In this document: piece by piece, positions 43,244 through 53,140 of the stretch
Layout of the letters: each line of letters opens with the position of its first letter
Position numbering within the stretch: position 1 is the first letter of the stretch
NCBI GenBank assembly: GCA_030693065.1
Contig: JAUYBL010000025.1
Location: forward strand, 1 to 64,000
Origin: Methylococcaceae bacterium
Lineage (GTDB): Bacteria; Pseudomonadota; Gammaproteobacteria; Methylococcales; Methylomonadaceae
Length of the DNA stretch: 64,000 bases
Direction: 5' to 3'
The notes under the pieces: generated by a model
Databases searched by the model: none
What the model was told of the DNA's origin: nothing
What the model saw: the letters and a program-made list of their open reading frames with translations, nothing else
Made by a program: the position numbers and the translations under genes

Positions 43244-44656
43244 ATGCAACAAGAAAGATCCAGCGGACTTATTCGCCCTCATCAGTTTTCAATCCATGTA
43301 CTGACTCGCGCATTGGATAGCGCCTCCATAATCGTCGCACTTTACATCGCCACGGCATACTATGACGTAGAGATAAATCATGATTACTTGTTACCCGTGA
43401 TGGCTTGTATCGCCCTTTTTACGGTATTTGCCGAATACAACGGCATCTACCAAGGCTGGCGTGGCGAACCCATGTTCGATGAGGCTTGGCGCATACTCTT
43501 ATCGTGGTTAATGGCTTTTGCATTAGTGGCACTGGGTATATTGTTCTTTGCACATGAGTTCAATTACTCCCAAGAAAGCATCCAACTGTTTTTACCCCTA
43601 GTACCCGCACTTATTATTCTGACGCATACTATTAAACGGCTGGCATTATCTTTATTAAGACAACAGGGTTTAAACACCAGAACTTACGCTATTTTAGGTG
43701 CCAATCCACTCGGTAAACGCCTGGAAACAGCATTATCACAACTCCCATGGCTGGGCTATAAACTTGTTGGCTACTATGACGACCGCAACGAAGAGCCCAA
43801 TCGCCGCTTAGATTTAAAAGAGCAACATATTGGTGACTTTAACACCCTTTTACAGAACGCCAGAGAAGGCAAAATCGATCATATCTACATTACCTTACCG
43901 CTCCGCGCCGAAACCAGAATAAGCGACATGGTAAGCAAGCTAGCAGACAGCACCGCCTCAATTAACATTGTCCCGGATTTCTTTACGTTCAACCTTATTC
44001 AGTCAAAATGGACCAACGTACAAGGCATCCCCGTCGTTAGCCTGTTCGACACCCCCTTCAGCGAGTTTGACGGTTTTATCAAACGGCTCGAAGACTTATT
44101 GCTCTGCGCAGTTATCCTGCCTATTATCTTTATCCCCATGCTACTGATTGCCATCGGCATTAAATTAACATCGCGCGGCCCGGTGCTATTCAAACAAAAA
44201 CGCTATGGCATCAACGGCGAAGAAATCAATGTCTGGAAATTTCGCAGCATGACAGTTTGCGAAAACGGCAATGACATCAAACAAGCCACTAAAAACGATG
44301 TTCGTATCACGCCATTCGGCAATTTTTTACGTAAAACCTCATTGGATGAACTCCCACAATTTATCAACGTGTTACAAGGTTGCATGTCAGTCGTAGGCCC
44401 CCGCCCGCATGCTGTTGCCCATAACGAACTGTATCGTAAAAAAATTCAAGGCTACATGCTTCGCCACAAAGTTAAACCGGGGATAACTGGCCTTGCGCAA
44501 ATAAATGGCTGCAGAGGCGAAACAGATACGATTGATAAAATGGAAGCCAGAATCCATCATGACCTGGAATACATAAAAAAATGGTCACTCTGGCTAGACT
44601 TGAAAATCGTTTTTTTGACTACTTTTAAAGGTTTTGTTAATAATCAAGCGTATTAG
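43244..44656 (+). CDS. Undecaprenyl-phosphate glucose/galactose phosphotransferase (WcaJ-like)
   Basis: A 470-residue polyprenyl-phosphate sugar-1-phosphate transferase. Four N-terminal membrane helices lead to a Rossmann-like CoA-binding domain (YAILGANPLGKRLETAL) and the C-terminal bacterial sugar transferase: RGPVLFKQKRYGINGEEINVWKFRSM, then FLRKTSLDELPQFINVLQG, MSVVGPRPHAVAHN and KPGITGLAQINGCRGET. It starts a repeat unit on the lipid carrier for exopolysaccharide. No other polysaccharide genes are nearby, so the pathway is encoded elsewhere. The exact sugar is unknown. Confidence 0.9.
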   Translation: MQQERSSGLIRPHQFSIHVLTRALDSASIIVALYIATAYYDVEINHDYLLPVMACIALFTVFAEYNGIYQGWRGEPMFDEAWRILLSWLMAFALVALGILFFAHEFNYSQESIQLFLPLVPALIILTHTIKRLALSLLRQQGLNTRTYAILGANPLGKRLETALSQLPWLGYKLVGYYDDRNEEPNRRLDLKEQHIGDFNTLLQNAREGKIDHIYITLPLRAETRISDMVSKLADSTASINIVPDFFTFNLIQSKWTNVQGIPVVSLFDTPFSEFDGFIKRLEDLLLCAVILPIIFIPMLLIAIGIKLTSRGPVLFKQKRYGINGEEINVWKFRSMTVCENGNDIKQATKNDVRITPFGNFLRKTSLDELPQFINVLQGCMSVVGPRPHAVAHNELYRKKIQGYMLRHKVKPGITGLAQINGCRGETDTIDKMEARIHHDLEYIKKWSLWLDLKIVFLTTFKGFVNNQAY

Positions 44657-44849
44657 TTGAATTTACAGGCTATGTTCCCTGAGAATTAAAATCGCCCGAA
44701 CAATCAACCTGCGCATTATCCATTCAATAAATTGCCACTAACGATCCTGTTGCTTTACCCCCTGACTACATTTTCGAAAGACTTAATGCTCCGTCTTCTT
44801 AAATAAGTTTATAGAAAGCAACCATCCAGAGCAGATAAAGAATCCCTAA

Positions 44850-45254
44850 ATGGCCAAAATAAATCACTACAAAACCGCCATCCTAGCACTACTCCTCATT
44901 GGTTGGATTTTAGCGTTATTCATAGAATCCTCGCAGCCGCCACTGAAAATACTAGAAGAAATAAAAGGCCTCGACAAAGTCGCACATTTCTTAGCCTTTA
45001 CTTTTTTGGGCTTGCTGATATGCGCGCTATCTTTCAAACTTCATCCTAAGCCCAAAATTCAGCTATTTTCTTTACCGCTGTTCATTGTTATCGTGATTGG
45101 CATAATTGAAGAAAGCTACCAGATGCTAATTCCGGGCCGCGCATCAGAACTCTTGGACTTATTAGCAGACACCTGTGGAGCGCTATTCGCAATCTTCATC
45201 GCTAATCGCATCGCATACATAATGCACACCAAAAATCTAATGCGCTTGGAGTAA
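44850..45254 (+). CDS. VanZ family protein
   Basis: A 134-residue protein with about four membrane helices and the VanZ pattern LDKVAHFLAFTFLGLLICALS and EESYQMLIPGRASELLDLLADTCGALFAI. VanZ-like proteins are widespread next to exopolysaccharide genes; they confer teicoplanin tolerance in enterococci, but their role in Gram-negatives is unclear. It lies 193 bp downstream of the sugar-phosphate transferase. Confidence 0.85.
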   Translation: MAKINHYKTAILALLLIGWILALFIESSQPPLKILEEIKGLDKVAHFLAFTFLGLLICALSFKLHPKPKIQLFSLPLFIVIVIGIIEESYQMLIPGRASELLDLLADTCGALFAIFIANRIAYIMHTKNLMRLE

Positions 45255-45517
45255 TCCCAATCCCATTATGCTCTTATATTTAAAGCATTAAGAATGGGGC
45301 GGACATCGCGCGACCAAGACACAAATCAGGTTGCTACATGCTTCTAAATCAACAGGCCATCAGCAGATTATGCTTTCAGGGCAACATTTAGTAGTTAGTA
45401 ATTCTCTTCAACACCAGTATTCTTAATCGCTTTCTCCCGGCACGATAAATGCTGAATATGGGGTTCGAGCTTGCCTCGACAATTCCGTTTTGTTAAACCC
45501 TAGATGAGAGAAAATGA

Positions 45518-46195
45518 ATGAAAAAAAGTAGCTTGCTTACCGGTCTGTTCGTTTTGAGCGCCACCGCTGCCTTCGCAGAAGAACCGCCTAAGCCCCCACT
45601 GGGCTTCTTCGTAACCAGTACAGGCCTAGGCAAGGGAGCCGATTTGGGAGGCCTCGCCGGCGCCGATGCGCATTGCCAAAAACTGGCTAGCAGCGTTAGT
45701 GCGGGCAACCGGACCTGGCGAGCTTATCTAAGCACTCAGGCTGCTGGCGACCAGCCCGCCATCAACGCGCGCGACCGCATCGGCAATGGACCGTGGGCCA
45801 ATGCCAACGGTGCCATCGTGGCCAACGACGTGGCTCATCTGCACGGCGACACGGTCGAACTCGGCCAGCTTGGCAACAACGTCCACCGCACCACCAACCT
45901 TACCGAAAAAGGTGCGCAGATCAACGGCGTTGGCGCTACGCCTAACCAGCACGACGTCATCACCGGTTCGAAACCAGACGGTAGAGCCTACACTGACGCC
46001 GCCGATCATACCTGCAAGAACTACACAAGCAGCGGCGATGGCACCGTTCAACTTGGTCACTCTGATCGTACCAATCGCGGCGCCACCGGCGGTAACGTAT
46101 CCTGGAATTCGACCCATGCCAGTAAAGGCTGCAGTCAGGACAATTTGATAAGCACCGGCGGTGCCGGCTATTTCTATTGCTTTGCGGCCGACTAA
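45518..46195 (+). CDS. Secreted DUF1554-like (lectin-like) protein
   Basis: The 225 residues have a signal peptide (MKKSSLLTGLFVLSATAAFA), then GFFVTSTGLGKGADLGGLAG and ADAHCQKLASS and WRAYLSTQ, matching the opening of DUF1554 domains known from leptospiral surface proteins. The rest is Gly/Asn/Thr-rich with cysteines in DHTCKNYTS, ASKGCSQDN and FYCFA that could form disulfides. The codons are visibly more G/C-rich than the neighbouring genes, which suggests acquisition. A terminator hairpin follows at 46337. Function unknown. Confidence 0.65.
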   Translation: MKKSSLLTGLFVLSATAAFAEEPPKPPLGFFVTSTGLGKGADLGGLAGADAHCQKLASSVSAGNRTWRAYLSTQAAGDQPAINARDRIGNGPWANANGAIVANDVAHLHGDTVELGQLGNNVHRTTNLTEKGAQINGVGATPNQHDVITGSKPDGRAYTDAADHTCKNYTSSGDGTVQLGHSDRTNRGATGGNVSWNSTHASKGCSQDNLISTGGAGYFYCFAAD

Positions 46196-46336
46196 GTCAA
46201 AAACATCCGGCAAAGCCGAAGGCTCGAAAATGTGATCCACGCAACGCGGGTTAATGATTGCACCACCCAAAGCGCAGTGCCTTAAAATAAATTTAATTGT
46301 GCCGTTCGTTGATCCTAAAAATCTTGATCATCAATT

Positions 46337-46374
46337 AAAAAAACCCGCAAGTCCTCTGGCCTCGCGGGTTTTTT
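46337..46374 (+). terminator. Rho-independent terminator
   Basis: A CCCGC / GCGGG stem extended by A-T pairs, with a 15-base loop and followed by TTTTTT. It lies about 140 bp past the DUF1554-like gene. The A run on the other side would let it act in both directions. Confidence 0.8.
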
Positions 46375-47309
46375 AATGCCTGTTGTTATGCGATAAGATG
46401 TAGCAAGATTCAGTAACATTCGACATTTTAAGCAGTACCTTGACTATTTAAATTCATGTTCAAAAAAGTGGCTGACAAATAATACCAATCCCAATAAGTT
46501 TTTATTTTGAAACCCGCATCCTGAATTTTGATGATTTCAGGCAGGAGTAAGGAAATTACCCTTCAAAACCTAGTAACTCGCTTGCGCTGTTTTACACCAT
46601 TGGGCCTCGCCCGGCTGACTGACTTCGATTAGCTGAAGCATCTAGCAAATCAGGAGATTTTTTAATTTTTAATAAGCCAAACACTTCAGAATGCTTCAAG
46701 CATCAGTGAAGTTCAGCCCACACTTGGCCTTATAAGCAGGCTCAGCGCGAACGGATACAGAATAATCAATCAGTTAAGTCATGATCAACTGCACGGAGAG
46801 CCTAGCCCGCTTTATCGGGTATGCAGGAGCTAGAGCACCAACAGTAGGCGCTTTAGGCGACGCAGGAACAGTTGCCGAGAGCTTGTCGAACCATTAACGT
46901 AAACGGTTTTTTGAGCCGCCCTATTGCTTACAAAATGACAGTTCTGTTTACGGACTGATGATCAAGCAGCAAAAAAGACTTGCCTTTCTAAAAAAGGCCC
47001 ATTTTTAAATCCGACGAAGCAATCACAAGGATGCTGACTTTTACTTATTTTTCAACATGTTATCGCCCATATAAATACCATCCCTACAACTTCAATACCT
47101 ATTGGCACATTAGCTGCTTTGTTCAAAAGTTAAAAAACTCTGAAATTAACAGGCACGACTTACTTTTTCAGTGATTTCTAGCTGGCAACAACAAAACCTT
47201 TTACTAATCAATCCGTTTTTGGAGCGACTTAAAAAACAGCAAAAAAATCAACGTCATATCCTATTTCCAATATCCAAACCTCTTGGATCGTTAATTTTTG
47301 GAGTTATAA
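46375..47309. other. 0.9-kb stretch with no supported gene
   Basis: No reading frame here has a ribosome site, family motif or plausible length. Short pieces (GAGCTTGTCGAACC near 46880; CTCAGCGCGAACGG near 46740) look like halves of the dispersed REP-type repeats common in this kind of genome. It is probably decayed accessory DNA together with the promoter of the next gene. Confidence 0.5.
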
Positions 47310-48437
47310 ATGAAAAAGAAACTTTACCTCGCAGTCATGTGCGCACTGGTCGGCCTTGTCGCCGAAAAGTCTGCAACTGCAGTTGACACTTTCAACAATC
47401 CGGTCGGTGAAATCGGCGTAAAACAACAGCAAAATCCAGTCGCCGCGACCGGTTCGCAAGCAGTGACTCCATCTATCGAAGCAACGGCTGCACCAGCATC
47501 ACCGACCGTTCCCGTCGTGGCGGAAAATAAAACTGATTCCCAACAAGCCGTTAAAACAACACTTTGGTCTTATCAACCGGTAAAAGTGCTAATTCAACCG
47601 ACGGTAAATAACCAGAACTGGGTAAAAACTCCCATTGATGCATTCGTGCTGGCACCTTTAGAAAGCAAGGGACTTGCGCCCTCCCCCGAAGCTGATCGCG
47701 CGGCATTTATTCGTCGGGCAACCATTGATGCCTGGGGCTTGATTCCTACACCGGAAGAAGTCAAAAACTTTGTCAATGACACCTCTTCAGATGCCTACGA
47801 AAAGTTTACCGACCGTTTGCTGGCGTCGCCCAAATACGGCGAACGCCAGGCGCGTCGCTGGCTCGATCTGGCTCGGTATGCAGACAGTAACGGCTTTGAT
47901 AACGATGAGACACGCCCAAATCTATGGCGTTATCGGGATTATGTGGTCAGTTCGTTCAATCAAGACAAGCCTTACGACCGCTTTATCAAAGAACAATTGG
48001 TCGGTGAAAATAGGGACTGGGATGCTCACAACCGCTGGGATGAAAACCATGGCAAGCATACCAAGACGGTAGATAAACCGATTGCTGGCTTACTTGCAGA
48101 CCTTAAGGAACGCGGTTTACTGGATTCGACATTGATTGTGTGGACGTCTGAATTCGGCCGAACTTCTTATGGGCAAAGCGGCAACGGCCGTGACCACAAC
48201 CCTTGGGGGTACACCCAGTGGCTTGCCGGTGGCGGCGTCAAAGCGGGGACGACCTTTGGACAAACTGACGAAGTGGGTTTACAGGCGGTCGGTGAAAAAG
48301 TCGATACTTACGATCTGCATGCAACCGTTTTACAGTTGTTAGAACTTGATCATCTAAAAACTACTTTCCAACTAAATGGCCGTTCCGAGCGCCCAACCAT
48401 TGTTTACGGCAAAGTAATTAAGGAGCTAATCGCATAA
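47310..48437 (+). pseudogene. DUF1549-DUF1501 deletion chimera
   Basis: A 375-residue open frame. A signal peptide ([17 protein letters not shown]) and an Ala/Pro/Val linker lead to the first part of a DUF1549 (PSCyt2) domain: [56 protein letters not shown] and [18 protein letters not shown]. At about residue 234 (near nt 48010) it switches to the C-terminal part of a DUF1501 domain: [39 protein letters not shown] and [17 protein letters not shown]. In planctomycete-type operons these belong to two neighbouring genes, so an in-frame deletion joining them is the likely origin. It keeps a start, ribosome site and stop, so it could still be expressed. Confidence 0.7.
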
Positions 48438-48657
48438 GGTTTTGCTGGTTTGGTTATCTCAGTCAGCGCAAGCGACCGGGATAACCACCCTCTTAACGTA
48501 TTGGAATGCTTAAAATTATTGCGCCGAAAGAATTGTCGCAATGGCGCCTACCTCAGTTACTAGGTAGTTTTACTTAGGTATTACTACGAATTACAAATAT
48601 TTATAAGCCAAAGAACAATGTTCCTAATACCCCCATCACCTTTGAGTTATTAGCAAT

Positions 48658-49089
48658 ATGGAAACACTATCAATGAACGGACACCGACAAAAAGAACCAG
48701 CAGACCAACTGCCATCCGATACATACCATCAAGTCACTCAACCAGACATCAACATTAGTAGTGATGCCCTTTCTCTAAAATCGGCAGAATTTGTGTTACC
48801 CAACGGGATCACTCTTATTTCTAAGAATACGCAGGCAAGAACTCCCAATGAAAACAAGTCATTAATATTTACAGCTAAATTTAATGTTCAGTTCAAAGCT
48901 GAAGTACACAGAAGCACAATTGACGAATTAATTATTAATAACAATGCCAGGATTATTAGTGAATCCAAATGGGCACCCAATACCTTTGTCTTGGCCGTCA
49001 TTCAAAACCAAGAGATTGATACCTTAAGTGTTGCTACTGAGTTTTATGACAGCGGGCTTACCAACTTTATTGCCGGGCTAGTCCAATAA
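48658..49089 (+). CDS. Orphan subtilase (S8)-type prodomain protein
   Basis: A 143-residue protein with no signal peptide. The C-terminal 80 residues match fervidolysin/S8 propeptide-type domains: FNVQFKAEVHRSTIDELI, ARIISESKWAPNTFVLAV and VATEFYDSGLTNFIAGL. They stop exactly where the catalytic domain normally begins (usual continuation P-N-F). The N-terminal 60 residues are polar. Either the protease part was lost and this is a remnant, or it acts as a stand-alone protease inhibitor. It is convergent with fliK (41 bp between the stops). Confidence 0.5.
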   Translation: METLSMNGHRQKEPADQLPSDTYHQVTQPDINISSDALSLKSAEFVLPNGITLISKNTQARTPNENKSLIFTAKFNVQFKAEVHRSTIDELIINNNARIISESKWAPNTFVLAVIQNQEIDTLSVATEFYDSGLTNFIAGLVQ

Positions 49090-49129
49090 ACTCTATATTT
49101 AAAACAACAGGCTATGCGTCATTATTTAA

Positions 49130-50452
49130 TCACGCATAGATATTCAATAAGCCATTACTCACCACAACACGCTCACCATCAACAGCACTATTTCCGTCAC
49201 CACCATCAGCGGCAACCTCATCATTGGTTTGATTGGCATACTGAGGCTGCGTTTGGGCTTGTTTCTGTTCTGAGCCGCCGTGCTGGGCGATGCTGACGTT
49301 AACTAAATTGAGCTGTTGCTCACCCAGCATTTCGCGCAATTTGGGCAATGAGGCTTCAATCGCCTCTCTCACCGCTGCGTGCTGAGCAGTAAACACGATA
49401 CTGGCCTGATCTTGATTCATATCTATGCGCACAGACACAGGGCCAAGATGCTGTGGATTCAGGTTAATTTCTGCAGCCGACAGCGCCCGGTTATTCATCC
49501 AGACAATCCTTTCGCCGAGATCTTTATTCCATTCTGGATGCGATAACGGCCGCGTCAAGGCGGGTACTTCGGTTTTTAAATCAGCCGGAATTTTATCGAC
49601 TTGCCCATTTACTGATGCTGCGCCGACAACGTTTGCTTCAATCTTGCTGGTTACCTCAGCTAACTGATCTGTTTGATCGGATTTACCGGCTACTGCTGTC
49701 AACTGCTCTGTTTGCGCAGGTTTGCCGGTTGCCGCATTTTGCTCTTGCTGAGCCAGATCAGCGCTGAAACTTTCTGAAGTTACGGATGTTTTCAATTGCA
49801 CCTGTTCACTCTTGTTTTGATTCAACTGCTTATCGGCATTGATTTTGGCAAATTCTGAACTTGATTTCAGAACGTTTAACGCCTCAGCTTGGCTAGCTGC
49901 ACTCTCCTCAGACTTGGACGCTTGCAGTTGCGACTGATCTTGAATCAAGACCATCATTCTTTGTGCTAACAGTGCCTGTGCTTCTTGATCATCAACGACC
50001 GCCAATTGCGCGGTATCGTCATCTTTTGACTGCTGCTCTGTCTCCGCTTGCAGTTGCGGTTGGTCGGCGATTACCGGTAATGACACCTGTGGGGTTTCAG
50101 GCTGTGCTGCCGCACCGGCTTCCAGGTATTTCAATGAATCAGTGACAACACTCAAAGTTGCATCAACATCGTCTTTATCATCGACTTTATAGGACACCGG
50201 CAAATCATTGCCGAGCAAATCGGCAGTTTTTTGCACCTCGACCTGAAGTTGTTCAGCAGAAAGCGGCGGGGTTTCTGTATTGATTGGACTGATAGTGCCT
50301 GTGCCGACATCGGTTAAAAACTGGAGCTGCATTTTCAAAGCGTCACCAAAGCCTTCTGTGACGGCACCTTCGACCGGTAATAAAGTCGTTAAGCCCTCTA
50401 TAGCGTTACTACCGGGCAACACGTTGACTATATTTGCGCTGTCAATATTCAT
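49130..50452 (-). CDS. fliK: Flagellar hook-length control protein FliK
   Basis: A 440-residue protein: a long Gln/Ser/Ala-rich disordered ruler (residues 60-330) and a C-terminal Flg_hook domain (EINLNPQHLGPVSVRIDMNQ, VFTAQHAAVREAIEASLPKL, MLGEQQLNLVNVSI). It is exported through the flagellar secretion system and switches it from hook to filament export. It is the last gene of the fliE-to-fliK run, 87 bp after fliJ. Confidence 0.9.
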   Translation of the reverse strand: MNIDSANIVNVLPGSNAIEGLTTLLPVEGAVTEGFGDALKMQLQFLTDVGTGTISPINTETPPLSAEQLQVEVQKTADLLGNDLPVSYKVDDKDDVDATLSVVTDSLKYLEAGAAAQPETPQVSLPVIADQPQLQAETEQQSKDDDTAQLAVVDDQEAQALLAQRMMVLIQDQSQLQASKSEESAASQAEALNVLKSSSEFAKINADKQLNQNKSEQVQLKTSVTSESFSADLAQQEQNAATGKPAQTEQLTAVAGKSDQTDQLAEVTSKIEANVVGAASVNGQVDKIPADLKTEVPALTRPLSHPEWNKDLGERIVWMNNRALSAAEINLNPQHLGPVSVRIDMNQDQASIVFTAQHAAVREAIEASLPKLREMLGEQQLNLVNVSIAQHGGSEQKQAQTQPQYANQTNDEVAADGGDGNSAVDGERVVVSNGLLNIYA

Positions 50453-50539
50453 TGTTAACTCCTCAACTCTTTATAAATGCTGCGACGATCTTTCATCGAT
50501 TACTCTAACCAAAGCACGTTACGTACCAATCTAAAGATC

Positions 50540-50977
50540 CTAAACATCTCGTCGCAAACGACCGGCTCGCTCGTCTTGTTCCAACTGCTCACGCTTATCT
50601 TGCTGCTTGATTTCCACTGCCAACGCGGCATCACAGATTTTCTTTAAGCCTTGAGAACGATTATGCAATTCTTCCCAGACTTTACGTTTGCCTATCATCT
50701 CGGCTTCCAGCATGGCTAATGCCTGTTCCTGGCCGAGTATGGCTTTATCCAGTTTCTCAATGAACGATCGATATTCGAGCAATTGCGCGACTTTAACGCC
50801 ACCACCGCCCAGCTTATTAAAGTTATTTTGATATTCCAATCGATAGACTTTTAAGCCATCGACTTGCTTGAGTAGGTCTGAATATTTACGCTGCGCCAAG
50901 CCCCACGTCTCCATCGCCTTATTCGCCTGCGATGCTTTAATATCGGCTACTGTTTTGAGTCGTTCTGATTTTTTCAC
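50540..50977 (-). CDS. fliJ: Flagellar export chaperone FliJ
   Basis: A 145-residue all-helical coiled-coil protein (VADIKASQANKAMETWGLAQ, then VYRLEYQNNFNKLGGGGVK and VWEELHNRSQGLKKIC). FliJ sits in the FliI hexamer of the export ATPase and links it to FlhA. The start is a GTG at 50975-50977 with AAGGTG 5 bases upstream, 10 bp after the fliI stop. The final residues are basic. Confidence 0.88.
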   Translation of the reverse strand: MKKSERLKTVADIKASQANKAMETWGLAQRKYSDLLKQVDGLKVYRLEYQNNFNKLGGGGVKVAQLLEYRSFIEKLDKAILGQEQALAMLEAEMIGKRKVWEELHNRSQGLKKICDAALAVEIKQQDKREQLEQDERAGRLRRDV

Positions 50978-50987
50978 TTAAGCACCT

Positions 50988-52337
50988 TTACCTGACTCCT
51001 AGCAACATTGCCAGCTCGTCGACACTGCGCTCCAAGTCAACGGCTTCGTCCATGTCCTGTTGTAAAAAATCCAGAATCGCGACATTTTTTTCAATCGCTT
51101 TATCTATGCGCGGATCGGCGCCAGGCTGGTAAGCACCGACGCTGATCAAGTCACGGTTTTGTTGATACAGGGAATACAAGCGCTTCAGTTCTCTGGCCAT
51201 TTGCAGGTGTCTGGTATCAATAATATCCGGCATGACGCGGCTGACTGACGCTTCAATATCGATGGCAGGATAATGCCCGGAATCCGCCAGGGACCGGGAC
51301 AAAACAATATGCCCATCAAGTACGCCTCGGGCGGCATCGGCAATCGGGTCATTGTTATCGTCGCCTTCGGCCAAGACGGTATAAAACGCAGTAATCGAAC
51401 CGCCGCCGTGGTCAGCATTACCCGCCCGTTCCACTAAATGCGGCAATTTGGCAAATACCGATGGCGGATAGCCCTTGGTGGCTGGCGGCTCATCTATCGC
51501 CAAGGCAATTTCACGATGCGCCTGGGCAAATCGGGTTAATGAATCCATCAACAACAATACATCCAGCCCTTGATCGCGAAAATATTCGGCAATACTGGTG
51601 GCCAACAATGCGCCGTTTACTCGCATCAATGGCGGACAATCGGCAGGTGTAGCTACGACTACCGCCCGCTTAAGACCTTCTTGACCCAGAATTTTTTGGA
51701 CAAATTCGTTCACTTCTCGGCCACGTTCACCAATCAGACCGACCACGACAATATCGGCATTGGTGAATTTGGTCATCATCCCCAGCAAGATACTTTTACC
51801 GACGCCGGTACCGGCAAACAGCCCCATACGCTGGCCGCGGCCAACGCTGAGCATCGCGTTAATGGCTCTTACGCCGACATCTAACGGCTCGCGTATTGGT
51901 TTTCTTGTTAGGGGATTAATCGGCACGCCGTTGAGTGAAACTTTGGCATCGGTTTTCAGCGGCCCCTTGTCATCTAATGGATTACCCGCACCATCCAGCA
52001 CACGCCCCAACAAGCCAATACCGACCCGCGCCAAGCTGTGTTTGCCCATAGGAATCACTCGACAATCCGGCTCCAAACCATGCACTTCTGCGGTGGGCAT
52101 TAAAAACACTCGGGTTCCAGCAAAACCGACCACTTCCGCTTCAATCAATCGGCCGCTTTTAGTTTCAATGCGACAGCGTGAACCAATTGCCGCACGACAA
52201 CCGACGGCTTCCAGAGTCAAGCCGACCATGCGTGATAACTTGCCTTCTACAATCAGTTCAGGCTCTTCCGATAACCTATCGGAGTATGGCTTTAATTTAT
52301 CGAGCCAAATCGAAGATCGGTCAAGGGCGGGAATCAT
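50988..52337 (-). CDS. fliI: Flagellum-specific ATP synthase FliI
   Basis: The 449 residues show Walker A GLFAGTGVGKSILLGM, GLIGERGREVNEFVQKI, Walker B VLLLMDSLTRFAQAHREIAL and GSITAFYTVLAEGDDNNDPI, the standard F1-beta-like export ATPase. It energises unfolding and entry of flagellar substrates. Its ATG overlaps the fliH stop. Confidence 0.97.
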   Translation of the reverse strand: MIPALDRSSIWLDKLKPYSDRLSEEPELIVEGKLSRMVGLTLEAVGCRAAIGSRCRIETKSGRLIEAEVVGFAGTRVFLMPTAEVHGLEPDCRVIPMGKHSLARVGIGLLGRVLDGAGNPLDDKGPLKTDAKVSLNGVPINPLTRKPIREPLDVGVRAINAMLSVGRGQRMGLFAGTGVGKSILLGMMTKFTNADIVVVGLIGERGREVNEFVQKILGQEGLKRAVVVATPADCPPLMRVNGALLATSIAEYFRDQGLDVLLLMDSLTRFAQAHREIALAIDEPPATKGYPPSVFAKLPHLVERAGNADHGGGSITAFYTVLAEGDDNNDPIADAARGVLDGHIVLSRSLADSGHYPAIDIEASVSRVMPDIIDTRHLQMARELKRLYSLYQQNRDLISVGAYQPGADPRIDKAIEKNVAILDFLQQDMDEAVDLERSVDELAMLLGVR

Positions 52338-53140
52338 AGCCTTGGCTCCGCATCAACGGCTTCCTGAATAAGGTCATCTTTAGACGTATCAGCTACATGA
52401 TCAGAGAAACGGGGCAAACTCCCCTTGTTGTCATTGCCGCGCTCGCCACCCAACAAGTTGGCAATCACAGCCGCCAAACGATTTTCAACACTGGCATCAA
52501 CATGCGACACATCGGTATCGACCTTACAGCCGCCGCGGGTAATTAACGGATCTTCAATCACAGCCCATGCTGGCGATATGTCATCCAGTGATAATGCAGA
52601 GCGCACTAATTCGGCATCTTCCGGGTGCAGGTACAAGGTGATTTTTTGCGCCGACAACGGCAGCACGTTAATAGCTTGCTTGACTGCCGCGACAATTTGC
52701 CCTGGATCAAGTTTGATTTCTCTGCGGATAATTTGTGTAGCAACAGCTATCGACAGTTTGACCAATTCCTTTTCGACTTCTTCATCCAGTTTTTTGAATG
52801 GCTCACTCAATGCCGTCATCAGTGCCGCAAACTGTGCAGCTTGTTGTTCAAGTAACTGGATTTTTTCTTCGTAACCTTGTTTTGAACCTTGCTCGTAGCC
52901 TTGATCATAACCTTGCTGAAAGCCATCTTTTTGACCTTGTAGAAAGGACTCATCGTAAGCCTGTCTTTGCATGGCTTCGATTTCTTCTACCGTCAAAATT
53001 GGCGTCGGCTCAGTGGCGGGAGGCGGCCTTCTGATGTTCATTGCCTCGTTTTCTTCGCCGTTGGAAACATCCGGTAAACTCCATATCCGCAACATTTCTA
53101 ATTCGGCTTCGGAAAACCTGGGTTTTTTAGACAAGCTCAT
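52334..53140 (-). CDS. fliH: Flagellar assembly protein FliH
   Basis: From the ATG at 53138-53140 (AGGTGG just upstream), 268 residues. A Pro/Glu N-terminal part leads into a GxxxG-like repeat stretch (QGQKDGFQQGYDQGYEQG, continuing as GSKQGYEEKIQ) typical of FliH. The C-terminal domain that binds FliI follows (IAVATQIIRREIKLDPGQIV, ALSLDDISPAWAVIEDPLI and GGCKVDTDVSHVDASVENRL). It regulates the export ATPase. The start lies inside the end of fliG (14-bp overlap). Confidence 0.92.
   Translation of the reverse strand: MSLSKKPRFSEAELEMLRIWSLPDVSNGEENEAMNIRRPPPATEPTPILTVEEIEAMQRQAYDESFLQGQKDGFQQGYDQGYEQGSKQGYEEKIQLLEQQAAQFAALMTALSEPFKKLDEEVEKELVKLSIAVATQIIRREIKLDPGQIVAAVKQAINVLPLSAQKITLYLHPEDAELVRSALSLDDISPAWAVIEDPLITRGGCKVDTDVSHVDASVENRLAAVIANLLGGERGNDNKGSLPRFSDHVADTSKDDLIQEAVDAEPRL

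Noticed and set aside
45728-46270. A 180-residue open frame antisense to the DUF1554-like gene
   Set aside because: It is produced by the high G/C content of the sense gene; it has no ribosome site and its translation has no domain pattern.
46730-46905. REP-like repeat halves (CTCAGCGCGAACGG, GAGCTTGTCGAACC)
   Set aside because: Separated and unpaired, so no intact repeat unit can be defined from this window alone.
52425-52874. Long plus-strand frames opposite fliH and neighbouring fli genes
   Set aside because: They are shadows of well-recognised flagellar genes, which use the minus strand with overlapping starts and stops.
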